Below, piece after piece: positions 1 to 9,491 of a DNA stretch of 64,000 nucleotides. The position numbers and the translations under genes were made by a program. Location of the stretch: assembly GCA_034190875.2 (NCBI GenBank), contig CM067343.1, positions 31,638,250 to 31,702,249 on the forward strand, written 5' to 3'. Source of the DNA: Urechis unicinctus (lineage: Eukaryota; Annelida; Polychaeta; Xenopneusta; Urechidae). Under the pieces are notes generated by a model, which saw only the letters and a list, made by a program, of their open reading frames with translations, did no database searches and was not told the DNA's origin. Positions within the stretch are counted from its first letter, which is position 1; each line of letters opens with the position of its first letter.

Positions 1-76
1 AGAACATATACAATTCATGTAAAGTAATCATTGTGTTTAACAGTGAAACAGTTCTTCGGGCTGAATCAGTACTAAC
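1..76 (+). repeat. Tail of tandem unit U0, left of transposon insertion
   Basis: These bases match 29,448-29,523 in the same direction, with differences such as GTGAAACAG versus ATAAAACAG. The match stops where the 10.7-kb transposon begins and resumes at 10,755. The window therefore opens inside an older unit of the tandem array. Confidence 0.85.
70..76. repeat. Target-site duplication, left (TACTAAC)
   Basis: TACTAAC directly precedes the left terminal inverted repeat and is repeated at 10,755-10,761. The empty homologous site reads TCCATAC. Confidence 0.85.
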
Positions 77-208
77 CACCCGATTCTGAAACCTGCAATG
101 CCAAGTAGCGTGTGCAGGTCTCCAACTGCTTATGCTAATAGACATTGCAGCTGGTCTTATCGTACCATGTGAGATACCTGCATTCGCCAATCAGCGTTGC
201 AGGTCGAA
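77..208 (+). repeat. Left terminal inverted repeat of the 10.7-kb element
   Basis: It starts CACCCGATTCTGAAACC and pairs in reverse with 10,623-10,754 over 132 bases with about three mismatches. Homology stops after GCAGGTCGAA. The repeat holds four CCTGCA/TGCAGG words in alternating orientation. Confidence 0.9.
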
Positions 209-1449
209 ATGCAACCAAAGACATGCAAGACCGGTATAGCGCTACGCCAATATCAGTAATATAATTTTTAAAAATATGGGATGTGGTCAATAATTATTAA
301 TTTATAATTGAATTACGAAACGATTATAGAAAGAGCATTCTGGGATGAATTGGAGTATAATGGATTGATTCAGGCCAACACAAAGTCATTAACTCTTGAT
401 ATACGATTCCCATAACTTAGCTATAAAGTTTTTAGATATTACATGTTTGAATCATATTCAGAAGCTCGTTGCTTAGGTTCTTGGACGGGGATGACGTTAG
501 CCTAGTGAAGTTTCAGTGATGGGTACATTTTTAAAAAGCATCATTGATCCAAACCCCTTCGACTTTTCAGGGCGGTTCGCCGCGGAAGCACCGTTATCGA
601 GCTAGTTTTTATGATCAACAAGCCTGTCGCATATCACGTGTGACGCAATGCAGTGTCTGTTCTAATGGACTGTACGAGTTATAATTCAGAGAATATTCAT
701 GGTATATGACAGGTACCTTACTCACATTGTTTCATATATACTCATTGCGTGTTGGTCTCTTGCATGTAGGTGAAGCCAGAGAAATACACTTTGTATTGAT
801 ATGAGCGATAATATAACAGTGGCTTGATAATTTCAGGCGAGTGCTGTGGCCCGTGTGGGTAAGGACTAGGGGGCGATGGTGTGTGTAGGTCGCAGGCCTA
901 AGCCCCGTTGGATGAGGTTGATTAAGCTTAATGAAAAAATTAGTCCTATATATTTATTGGTTACCGTCACATAATAATGCAGTAATGCTGTGTTGCCACT
1001 TTTATCAGCTGACATTTATTTACTCTTCTTGCTCGAGTACGTTCAAATAAAGCAGGTAGTTGGTAGTGGGATGGTCTCTTCCTCAATCTGCACTAGCAGA
1101 GGGTCAACTGAGGTTGACTCATCAATGGCTTTTGTTCTTTAGTTTGGGTCGACTGGCAATAAATTGGTCACCATATCTGACAAAACTTTCATGGCTAGAA
1201 AACCCTAACAGGATACACATTGTCATTTTACGGTTTGTCAGGTTAGCATTAGCATAATTATACATCCGCGTAGATTTTACCTCATTGCTATATTTAAGGA
1301 CACGTTTTGTGTTTTAATAAAGCAGCGGTATTAAATCTAGCATCGTTATTTATATTATACAACTGATTAATTCATCGTTTTCCAGCAATGTTGTTGCCCT
1401 TTGTTAGAACGTAAAATTCTGACGTTTATTTTTAACAAAGTTAGTATGT
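209..1449. other. Element interior, no recognisable feature
   Basis: AT-rich sequence with stops in all frames. The 65-codon frame at 1,060-1,257 has no recognisable domain. I see nothing else. Confidence 0.6.
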
Positions 1450-2017
1450 CAGGGCACGAAATTGGTTTTAAAAGTATATTCCACGGACTCATTTGTCACA
1501 TTTGTCGTCCGCCAGGCCGATAACTTTTCTGTTACCATGCTCGACGTCAAAAGATAAACATGTTGACAATAGCGCGATTGTTTGAAATTGTGAACTGATC
1601 CAATTGACTTGACCTGAGCTTTTATCCAGAGTACTTCGGTTATTTGTGTATTGACGAAAGCACACGATTATCAATGAATTTGTATAACTCGTTTTTATTG
1701 GTCAGTCTATGTCAAGTGCAAATGAGTGTCAGATGTTCCCGGCATTACAAGTCTCTGATTTGATACTTCACGCAAAATATTTTTCCCAAGTTTAACAACA
1801 ATGGACAAGTTTGTCAAACCTTTACCTGACTGCAACTGTGATGAATTAGAAAAAAGTCCACCTTCACTCAGCTTTTTCACTTCTACTTTCAGCATTGTGA
1901 ATAAAAAGGCCATTGAGAGGACCAGTTAAATACTGGTAGGGCCAGTTCATTTTGTTGAAGGGCCAGTTGAACAAAAAATTGAGGGCCAATTCACATATTT
2001 GCCAATTTCATGCCCTG
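1450..2017. mobile_element. Nested non-autonomous hAT-like element (568 bp)
   Basis: The left end reads CAGGGCACGAAATTGG and the right end is the reverse complement of CAGGGCATGAAATTGG, 15 of 16 bases matching. Both sides are flanked by TATGT (1,445-1,449 and 2,018-2,022). CAGGG termini are typical of hAT elements; the usual hAT duplication is 8 bp, so a 5-bp one is atypical. Near the right end the word GGCCAGTT or a one-base variant occurs four times (about 1,919-1,990), as expected for subterminal transposase-binding repeats. No transposase is present. Confidence 0.7.
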
Positions 2018-2502
2018 TATGTTTAATCGCCGCAGCTTCTTTTTTATATTGCACCGATAATTAAGCTAGCATAGCTGTTAAAATTACACCTTGGAGACCG
2101 GGGAGTTAGGCTACCAGAGTGCTCATTTTAGCATGATTTTTTTTAGTTCCTGATATGGACGTAAGTAAAACAACACTTCGTTAACATCTCCTCATGTTTT
2201 TCAATCAAGTCCTGCTAATTTTTACTAGTCCAATTAAAAAATATGACTAACAAGGAATTTACCGGAATCGCCGATCACCCTGTGAGTCTTGCAATGCAGT
2301 TAGTTTAGCCATTGATGTCGCAAACAGACAATTTAGGTATTCTTTTTTGGTAAACCGAACCCACGTTCCCAGGTATCGCTGATCGATCTTAATATACTTT
2401 GTTTAAAACAGATTTGAATATAAAAAATGACTTGTCCCATTGTACAAGTTAGATGGCAGCTTCACTTGTCCGATGGCTACCCTACTTGCCAGGGACATTC
2501 AG
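2018..2502. other. Element interior, no recognisable feature
   Basis: AT-rich stretch with several ACTTGTCC-like words near 2,430-2,480. It ends in TTGCCAGGGACATTCAG, a plausible splice acceptor for the next exon. Confidence 0.45.
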
Positions 2503-2673
2503 GTGATGGTTAATGTTTCACCCTGTAGCTGTAAGCGATATTGTTGTAATGGTTGCAATCATAAATAGTTGATTGATAGCAGACAGGGAGCACCATATAA
2601 TAACAACACTCACTGCTGGTGCTGTGACAGTACAGATGCACCCTATCTTTGTCCTGATTGCCTGTCTGCAATA
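2503..2673 (+). pseudogene. Cysteine-cluster exon remnant (CxC-like), one in-frame stop
   Basis: After the acceptor-like ATTCAG at 2,497-2,502, one frame encodes two cysteine groups: PCSCKRYCCNGCNH (C-x-C-x4-CC-x2-C), then a TAG stop, then HCWCCDSTDAPYLCPDC (C-x-CC-x8-C-x2-C). Clusters of this kind precede KDZ transposase domains ('CxC' clusters, probably metal-binding). The next likely exon of the same element (3,097-3,209) also looks KDZ-like, which supports the reading. The in-frame TAG and the TGA at 2,674 show decay or a wrongly guessed exon end. A different zinc-binding domain is possible. Confidence 0.5.
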
Positions 2674-2815
2674 TGATTCATGGCGCATTGAACACCCATT
2701 CATGAGTGGCAGGTATGGCTCCACTGCTGTATGTATTATTAATGAAGAAATAACTATTGCCGACAGTTACTTATGGTCCTTTTTGTATTGTGTTACTCTA
2801 TTCAGGGCGACCATT

Positions 2816-2898
2816 TTATCACTGCTGATCTCCCGGGTTCGAAGCAAATCAAGGATCCTCATGAATCCCCGGACGCACCATCATCTTTACTAATATTT
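2816..2898 (+). pseudogene. Possible small exon of the transposon gene
   Basis: A pyrimidine-rich TTACTCTATTCAG precedes an 83-base stretch that ends at GTAAGTT, a consensus donor. One frame is fully open (GDHFITADLPGSKQ...), rich in Asp, Pro and Ser, with no domain I recognise. It lies between the cysteine-cluster exon and the GFWPLTP exon on the same strand, so it may be an exon of the same gene. Only the splice-site grammar supports it. Confidence 0.35.
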
Positions 2899-3096
2899 AA
2901 GTAAGTTAACCGAAATAAGCCAAGCACCTAACCATTGCTTTCTTTCACACATTGATTGAACCTGACACAGCAAAAATGCATATGAATGGTTCATCGATTT
3001 GATATAAATATTATGGTAATACAATAAAAATGGTTAAAAATGTTAAGTATAAAAACATGCATATCTTATAAGTCTCTCTATTTGTGCATATTACAG

Positions 3097-3209
3097 CTAT
3101 GCAGGGTGCATCCACTCAGGTGTTGCAGCATGGAAGAGAGGGACCTCACAAATCTTTTGAGGAATGGCTTCTGGCCACTGACCCCTAACAAGCCAGGAGT
3201 TATAGCAAG
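3097..3209 (+). pseudogene. KDZ-transposase-like exon with GFWPLTP motif
   Basis: The exon follows GTGCATATTACAG and ends before GTAGCT. Its open frame contains CCSMEERDLTNLLRNGFWP and continues LTPNKPGVIAR. In KDZ/Zisupton proteins a short stretch of the form 'L...G(F/W)(F/W)PATP..P.TAF' follows the cysteine cluster, and this matches it well. That is recognition from memory, not a database hit. The two other frames have stops. No following exon with the conserved core region could be found, so the gene appears incomplete. Confidence 0.5.
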
Positions 3210-3513
3210 GTAGCTTGACCAACTGCAGTGCCTATCACTTGAGGCACAGATTTAAGTGCAGGCATTTGTCACTTCCACTGATATACACACATCCTTAAAG
3301 TTGGGCAAGGTAATTTGTGGTATATCTTAAAAATTGATTAACGAATGAGATAAGATTTGTGTGATCAATTCATATTTCCCTTTGTGTAACAAAAGGAATC
3401 TTTCACTCTGTTCCGTATCAGTCGCAGTGGAAAGATTCTTGAGTATCCACAACAAGTCAAGGTCCCCTAGCCTGAAGCCTGTGGGCGCTGTTTACATGTT
3501 ACTGATATTCAAT

Positions 3514-3553
3514 AGTCTCTAGGGCGAGAAGCGTAGCGGAACCCCTAGAGTCT
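3514..3553. repeat. Small foldback
   Basis: AGTCTCTAGGG at 3,514-3,524 pairs with CCCCTAGAGTCT ending at 3,553 across a short GC-rich loop. It may be the core of a short interspersed foldback element. No target duplication was identified. Confidence 0.35.
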
Positions 3554-4585
3554 GGGACGCAGACTAATCCACATCTGTGGCAGGAGATGAGGGCTGCCCC
3601 AATATCACTTTCATTGCCTGTTTCTTGGCTTATTGAATTTCCAGTCTGGGCTGCTAGACTCAGATGATGCAGACACAACCCTGAGGATTACACCTAAGCT
3701 CACCATGTATGTAACTATCATAAACAGTTTTTTTTTAGCTCTTCTGTTCAGCAGAGTTTACTAAGTACCTGTCTGTTTGTAAACTTTTGATGGCACAAAT
3801 TACACAAAGACCCACCTGTGACAATTGTACCCTGCAGACTAAAAATCTGCCCTGCATGACCTTCGCCGAGTTATTTATGAAAAAAAAAATTATGAATTAG
3901 TGTTTAACCCTGGTGTGTCATTAAATACTTTATCAAACCATAATAGTGATTAATTGTCCTCTAGTCATTACTTTAAATTGAAATTCATGCCAAAAGATGA
4001 AGAGATCCAAGGTATATTGACCTCTCAATTGAATGTTTTATATCTAGTTGTATTTTTTGCAAACAATGTCAGAAATGTATTTGATTACAGGTTTGACAAG
4101 AAGCTGACTGAAATTGGCAAGTAACATCAAGGTTGTTTGTTCTCTCTTCACTATGCAACCAAGGTCTACAGAACAAGGCTCGACAACCACCTTCAAGCTG
4201 TTGCAACATCTTGCACATTCTTTTTCAATTATCTCCATATTTTTGCACTCTTGTCAGCATGTCTGAAATAAAATAACCTGATATTATGAACTTTCTCATT
4301 TAGTGTTGATTTATGCATGGCTATCAAGCTTAAGGACTTATTGTGCCATCAATAATATCAATACAGTACCATGAAGATATTAACCGATGAATACACTAAA
4401 ATACATAGGGGAATGATGAATTATTCCACCTCAAGCTATGTGAACATTGACTAGAATAGCTCTGGCATTTGTGCTGGGTCTGCAAGTAAAATAACAAGAA
4501 TATCATAGCGTTTTGAGCTACAATATGGAAAATTTCTAACGTGAATTTATATGCTTTATAATTAAATCAATCGAATTTGACAGTG

Positions 4586-4621
4586 AAATAGAGGTCAGTC
4601 GATAGAGCACTCGCTAGAGCG
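4586..4621 (+). repeat. tRNA-like fragment, possible SINE head
   Basis: The words GTCAGTCGATAGAGCACTCG resemble the D-arm and A-box of a tRNA or tRNA-derived SINE. No B-box (GGTTCGANNCC) lies at the expected distance, so at most this is a degenerate 5' fragment. Confidence 0.25.
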
Positions 4622-6597
4622 TCCACATCGCTTTGCTAACGGAACTATTAGACACCGGATATATCAGGCTACAAAGTGATGCCGTTATTATCCCGTGCGA
4701 CCCCATGTTGCGCCCCGCAAAGATGCGAAAACCCCCACACTGGACCCAACAACATGAATAACTTTATTTTATGAGGCTACATAATGATGTCGTCATAATC
4801 AGCGATGTGACGTCACACTTGTTAGTCCTTTACATGTAAGATTTATATCAGTCTTATTCGTGGTCGTCGATATATAATCAAAGATAGTTCTAGTAGTATA
4901 TTTAAAATAACCCCCGGACATAACTATGTGCTACAGAAGAAGCACAAATGCGAGTGAAGACCATAGTCAATGATTAGATTGACGCGGTTCCGTTGACGTC
5001 ATGGACACGTTGGTTCTTATCGAAAATTAAATCGTGTTCCCTGACACGCGGCCAGATATAACTCTATATTTTAAATATATCTTGCAAACAGACCTGATGA
5101 ACGACCCTGACTAAACTTATACATCCCAGGTGGCGACAAATATTAACCTTTGCAAATTCACCACATGCGATTCCTGGTATTGTCGATACCATAGCTCATG
5201 TCCTTCCCCAGGCTGAGACGCTTAGCAAATCATGTTAAGTTGCTATAATTTCGCCAATAGCTAACTACTAATTCTATCCCAAAGTCTATGACAATATACT
5301 TGATGTAAATTGTAACATATATTCATCTTCGCTTTTATATTTTACCTTAAAGGGTTTTCATTGCTAGCTTTGCAACACGTGAGTCATAAGGGGGATGGCA
5401 ATTGCTTATGCACGATAAATCGGCAGATTCACGCCACCTCTTATCAGTTATTTTGGGATCAAAGGGAGTGGCGTTTATACCCCGGTAAAACTCACATTAA
5501 CGGATCAGCTGTCCACGGCAGAGCAGGAAACCATGGAGTGCATAACTTTACAACACTTTCGGAGTCCGCCACTGTACCCCAACTTAAATCCATATTAAAT
5601 ATTCGAGCTGCCTAAGATAACTTATGGTTTTAACAGGATAGATCCGACACAACTAGATTTTATATGATAGATGAGTATATCATATGGATGGCTTTTTGAT
5701 AAAATAACATTTTACTGCTAATCTGAAAACGCTTCATTTATCTCACATGCTACACCTTACCCTGATTAAACTAACTACCATAGTTAAATGTTTAGGATTT
5801 CTTGTCGGGGATAGAGAATATTCTGGCGTTATTATTAAAGTGACCGACAAGTGAACACAGGCTCCGATGTATAACAATCATTCCAAGAGTTAAATTTTAA
5901 CGCAGTATGTGTAGAATTATATGCTGGTATTTTTTCCAGAGATTAATTGCATAGTATCTTATATTGCCCTGCTTTGTATATTTGGACCATCATTAGGGTA
6001 TTCTATCATATGGGTGAACGAGACAATCTTGATTGAAATCTATTACGTCCACCTATAGCGAGTAGACTATTAATATCATGGTAACAGTTACCAGATTCAA
6101 ATATAATTTGCAGTCCATCGGCGAAATCACCACATACCTAGATCTGATTATTTGCTCTATGTGTAGTGCTTGTTTCACTGGATTATCGAATGTCGTGTAT
6201 TGCAGGGTGGCGATAAAAAATGTGGATAAAGTGCCTATATATGACTGTAATTGACGGGGCCATCACAGAGCCTGATATATTCAGATAGGGTGATCTCAGC
6301 GGCCTGGATCAGAGGTGTATGTTGAGCACGTGGCATGACTTGACATGTTGACTGCGCAGCAAGCGTCCTAACACCCCGACAAGCGGGTACTTTCAACTGT
6401 CTAGAAGTGGTGTGTTTCGTCAACATTAAGCATATTACATTGTTTAGTCCATGTTAAAGCGATACAAACTGGGTGCCCGAAATCTAAAGTACATCTTAGT
6501 ATAATAGATATTTTGCGGCCAGGTCTATTTCCTATCTTTTTAAATATGGTAATTTGTATAAGAATAGTATTTCAATATATATTTTTTGTATCATACC

Positions 6598-6835
6598 CAG
6601 CAAACACATAACGTTCCGCCAACGTTACTGTTAGTCACAGAATGTTGTTGCAACACAGATAGCACTACAACACTGGGCCAACACTGGCTTAACTGCTGGC
6701 ACCAAGTCGGCATACCAACATAGGCCCACCGTAGTCTTATCCGGCAGACCAATGTAGGCTTGCTAATGTTTTGTCAACGTTGGCAAGCCTACCTAGTCCC
6801 AGACCTAGTGTTCCAACGATTAGGTGGACATGGTT
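6598..6835. repeat. ACGTT-rich interspersed foldback repeat
   Basis: Starts near CCAGCAAACACATAACGTT and is rich in CCAACGTT, CCAACACTGG and CCAACATAGG words. It contains a perfect 10-bp stem, GTAGGCTTGC (6,754-6,763) with GCAAGCCTAC (6,783-6,792). The composition is clearly different from its surroundings. This suggests an inserted MITE-like sequence, but end repeats and a target duplication were not found. Confidence 0.45.
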
Positions 6836-6902
6836 GAACTGATTTAGTTGTAGTTTCCATGTGTATAAATAAATAACAACCAGATCTCAGAAAAACATCT
6901 AC

Positions 6903-6908
6903 TTTATT
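6903..6908 (-). promoter_or_regulatory. AATAAA polyadenylation signal, minus strand
   Basis: AATAAA on the minus strand lies 13 bases downstream of the stop codon of the putative terminal exon at 6,922-6,975. Confidence 0.4.
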
Positions 6909-6921
6909 TAGTGTCATATTT

Positions 6922-6975
6922 TTATTCTGAACCAGAATCTGAGTTCTCGCTGTAATTGCTTGGAGTCAAGTTTCG
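6922..6975 (-). pseudogene. Putative terminal exon of antisense gene (acidic Ser-rich tail)
   Basis: On the minus strand ATGTTTTACAG is followed by an open frame RNLTPSNYSENSDSGSE and a TAA stop, then AATAAA. The composition fits a disordered acidic C-terminus. It lies downstream, in the minus direction, of the DUF4806-like exons at 7,238-7,497, so it may be the last exon of that gene. The reading phase does not join cleanly to the donor at the end of the 7,238-7,329 exon, so the link is uncertain. Confidence 0.35.
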
Positions 6976-7206
6976 CTGTAAAACATAAGTACAAAATTGT
7001 GAGCTAAATAATGTAGAAAACATACAGAACAATGTGTTTTTCACTGAATCATCATATTGGAGAGAAGCCTAGACACTTATATGCTGGCTCGTTTCCTTTC
7101 ACCCACCCATCCGCACCACAAACCCACACACACACATACAAACAATCAAACAAAATTTGAAGCCTCCGACAGAAATATGGTGGTTACAGTTTACTATCTA
7201 CTGACA

Positions 7207-7240
7207 AAAATTCTTTTTTTCTTCTTCTTCTTCTTTTTTA
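7207..7240 (+). repeat. Short pyrimidine (CTT) microsatellite
   Basis: T-rich run with CTT repeats. On the minus strand it is the GAA-rich sequence directly after the DUF4806-like frame. Confidence 0.8.
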
Positions 7241-7329
7241 CCCTCCATTCCTGTCACTAGCTACCAAAAGCCATTTGTTGATGCATTCCTCAACATCTGC
7301 CTCCTTAATTGACAGCATTTTAGCCACAT
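7238..7329 (-). pseudogene. DUF4806-like C-terminal exon
   Basis: Minus-strand frame VAKMLSIKEADVEECINK continuing WLLVASDRNGG, then TAA (or splicing at GG|GTAAAA). It follows the acceptor-like TAATCAG. The pattern 'eve..I..WL..A.dR' is the end of the DUF4806 domain found in many animal genes of uncertain, partly transposon-linked, function. The preceding minus-strand frame at 7,402-7,497 carries the earlier part of the same domain. The match is from memory of the family. The function of the domain is not known to me. Confidence 0.5.
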
Positions 7330-7401
7330 CTGATTAAACATTTTATGCAGGTTATTGATAATTTATGGCAACTGAATATTATCATTAATCTACTAACCCT
7401 A

Positions 7402-7497
7402 CACAGCGCTGACAAGACCTTTTCTTGCCCAGTTGGAAGATCTGGCCAAGCTGTTACTCAGTAGTGAAAGGAGCATTTTCTCCACTGTATCTTTCAC
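7402..7497 (-). pseudogene. DUF4806-like N-terminal segment
   Basis: Minus-strand frame VKDTVEKMLLSLLSNSLARS followed by SNWARKGLVSAV and a TAG stop. The pattern 'l...L...la...NW.g.g' matches the middle of DUF4806 and lies just upstream of the exon with the domain's end (7,238-7,329). The frame is closed by a TGA just before it, and no donor gives an entirely convincing join to the next exon (AAAG|GTCTTG is in phase but weak). The gene is probably broken. Confidence 0.45.
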
Positions 7498-8319
7498 CCC
7501 AAATCAATGCAGGGAGCATAAATGAGTAACCTAAACACACACAACAACAATCAGACATTTTCCTGCTATGCTGTTAGTAATACACTCATGACAGTATCTA
7601 GCTATATGGGTTTTGTAATTGAAAACACCTACATGAAATAAATATTGATTGAATATTGACTCTAAGGTAATGTCCTGTGTGATTTAATATTGGGGTGCTA
7701 GTAGAATCAATGGGCTAGTTTACCTAGCTTATTCAATTGATAATAATGTAATATCAAGTATTATATTAATATCTGTTCAGAAGCATACACAAGAACTGAA
7801 ACGAACCGCTAAGATAAAAGGAATAAGGGTAAACACATCTTTAACAAGGCATATTGTTAGTGAAGCACCATACCTATTTGAAAATTACTGTCAAGAGTAA
7901 CTTAGTGTCATTAGTATTTATGTCGTTTTATTTACCTGCATTGTACTTTTTTAATTAAGATATGCTATGTTGAATGGTCTGTCGGTAAGTGCATTAGCTG
8001 AAACAATAGGGACACTGCGCAAATGTCCAAGGTGGAAGCTGGCAAGGTGCAAGCATTAGAAATGCCTTCTGGGGTTGTCTGTTAGCGACCAGGCAGTTAC
8101 AACCTGATTGAACTGGAAGCTGTTCTGTCCCACAGGAAAGACAAAGTTTGAGGGTACATACAACAATGTTCCAGACTGAACACTATTATTATATATTGAA
8201 TTATAGAAAAGATATGCAGCTATAGTAACTGATACCAATATCATTGAAAACAATAAGAGCACATATCATAGTCAGTCAGAACATCATACATATTGATGAT
8301 TAAATCACCACTGTTTCAG
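7498..8319. other. Element interior, no recognisable feature
   Basis: AT-rich sequence without a recognisable domain. The minus-strand frame at 8,056-8,262 starts with a hydrophobic run but is not supported by splice sites or homology that I can see. Confidence 0.5.
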
Positions 8320-8544
8320 TGGTCACCGACAAGATCCAGTGTAGGTCCACATTGGAAATAATTCCCTCCCATGAATGAGGTCCAGCCAACTGTTGACATG
8401 GAAACAAATGCTGTAGATGCTGTGAAGGACAAAAGCAAGGATACAAACACATGGGAACCATATTCCTTTGTCAAGGGAATTTTGGGGCAGGCGAATATTC
8501 TGTCGAGAGTGTGTGAAAAGCATAAAAAACTTATAGAGAGATAA
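8320..8544 (+). pseudogene. Chromodomain exon, copy 1 (N-terminal part deleted)
   Basis: Follows the acceptor CACTGTTTCAG and aligns with the exon at 8,682-9,024. From 8,371 a 57-codon frame starts MNEVQPTVDMETNAVD and ends DTNTWEPYSFVKGILG...KHKKLIER and stop. NTWEP is the conserved end of the chromodomain first part, followed by the C-terminal helix. The preceding YEVEDIL...KWLGY portion, present in copy 2, is missing. Chromodomains bind methylated histone tails and in mobile elements can direct insertion to heterochromatin. A stop upstream of 8,371 in this frame shows further decay. Confidence 0.6.
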
Positions 8545-8681
8545 TCAATCATTATTTTGGATATGTGGATCTTTAATGTCAACTCAGTTGAATTTAATAA
8601 TGTTATCAGTAGCATATGTTTCTTTTGAAATGTTATCGTCATTGATAATGGATAACTATGTTTGATTAAACACTGTTTCAG

Positions 8682-9024
8682 TGGTCACCAACAACTTTGA
8701 AGGTGCAGTGGAGGTCCACTTTGGAAATGACTCAATGAATGAGGTAGAGCCAAGTTTCGACGACCACAATAAGGTAATGGAAACAGTAGATTCTGTGGAG
8801 GACACCAGTACAGGTACAGTGGAAGGTGTTTGAAGAGAGTATTGAAAGAAAGGAGATATGAAGTGGAAGACATATTGAAACGGATGAAACGAGGACGAGG
8901 GTGGAGCTATTTAATAAAGTGGTTGGGGTATGACAAAACCACATGTGCACTATATTCTTTTGTTAAGGGAATTTTAGGGTCAGGTGAATATTCTGTCGGG
9001 AGAGTGAACATCACAAAAACCTAG
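8682..9024 (+). pseudogene. Chromodomain exon, copy 2 (frameshifted)
   Basis: After CACTGTTTCAG a frame is open from 8,682 to the TGA at 8,831 (VVTNNFEGAVEVHFGND...). A shift of one base near 8,824-8,832 opens the next frame, encoding YEVEDILKRMKRGRGW followed by SYLIKWLGYDKTT: a clear chromodomain start with the aromatic Y and W positions. The NTWEP of copy 1 is replaced by TCALYS, and an extra base after ILG shifts the C-terminal helix out of frame. It lies near the right end of the 10.7-kb element on the same strand as the KDZ-like exons and may be the end of that protein or a separate gene. Confidence 0.65.
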
Positions 9025-9188
9025 TTGTATATAATAATTTAATCAGCAGCATGTGTGTTATGAAACTATTCCAGCTATAAGCCCTTAATTATCGGCTGAC
9101 AAGAGACCGTGGACCAATGGCGTGGGCTGTTCAAGGGCCTCGGGGGAATACAACGACCGGGAGCACTATATAATCAGCCCGCTCATAT

Positions 9189-9486
9189 ACCCGGGGGGGG
9201 GGGGGGGGGGCACTTGGCCTTATTCTGAATAGGTGTGTGACGCGGGACCTAAAAAACCTGTACCCGTGGAACAAGGTCAAAATGGCCAAAAGCATACCCC
9301 GTCGTACAAGGTATTATGCGAATGTATAACCCTCCGAACAGATTTGAAGCTGAAAAAATTAACCCTGTTGTACAAGTATGAGACCAAAATAACCCGTTGT
9401 ACAAGTTGAGAGGCCGAAAAAACATACCCCGTCTCGCGGCACATATATACTACCTCTATACATTTAAGTGCCCCGCCCCCCCGGGT
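9189..9486. mobile_element. Nested 298-bp MITE with G-run termini
   Basis: The left end is ACCCG followed by an 18-base G run (9,193-9,210) and CACTT. The right end is the reverse complement, AAGTGCCCCGCCCCCCCGGGT. Both sides are flanked by CATAT (9,184-9,188 and 9,487-9,491). Inside, a word like ACCC(G/T)T(C/T)GTACAAG recurs about three times at irregular spacing (9,299-9,406). No coding capacity. It is inserted within the 10.7-kb element and is therefore younger. Confidence 0.75.
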
Positions 9487-9491
9487 CATAT

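Larger units (their letters stand above)
3210..6590. other. Element interior, mostly unannotatable
   Basis: AT-rich sequence with many stops. A small foldback (3,514-3,553) and a tRNA-like stretch (4,586-4,621) are listed separately. Acceptor-like TTTGATTACAG at 4,081-4,091 precedes a short open frame (FDKKLTEIGK), too short to call. I recognise no protein domain here, including in the frame at 5,361-5,615. Confidence 0.5.

Noticed and set aside
2829-2847. GGGTTCGAAGC as a possible tRNA B-box
   Set aside because: No A-box at a suitable distance upstream and no cloverleaf can be drawn.
5361-5615. 84-codon frame inside the transposon
   Set aside because: Composition and context give no support; no domain recognised.
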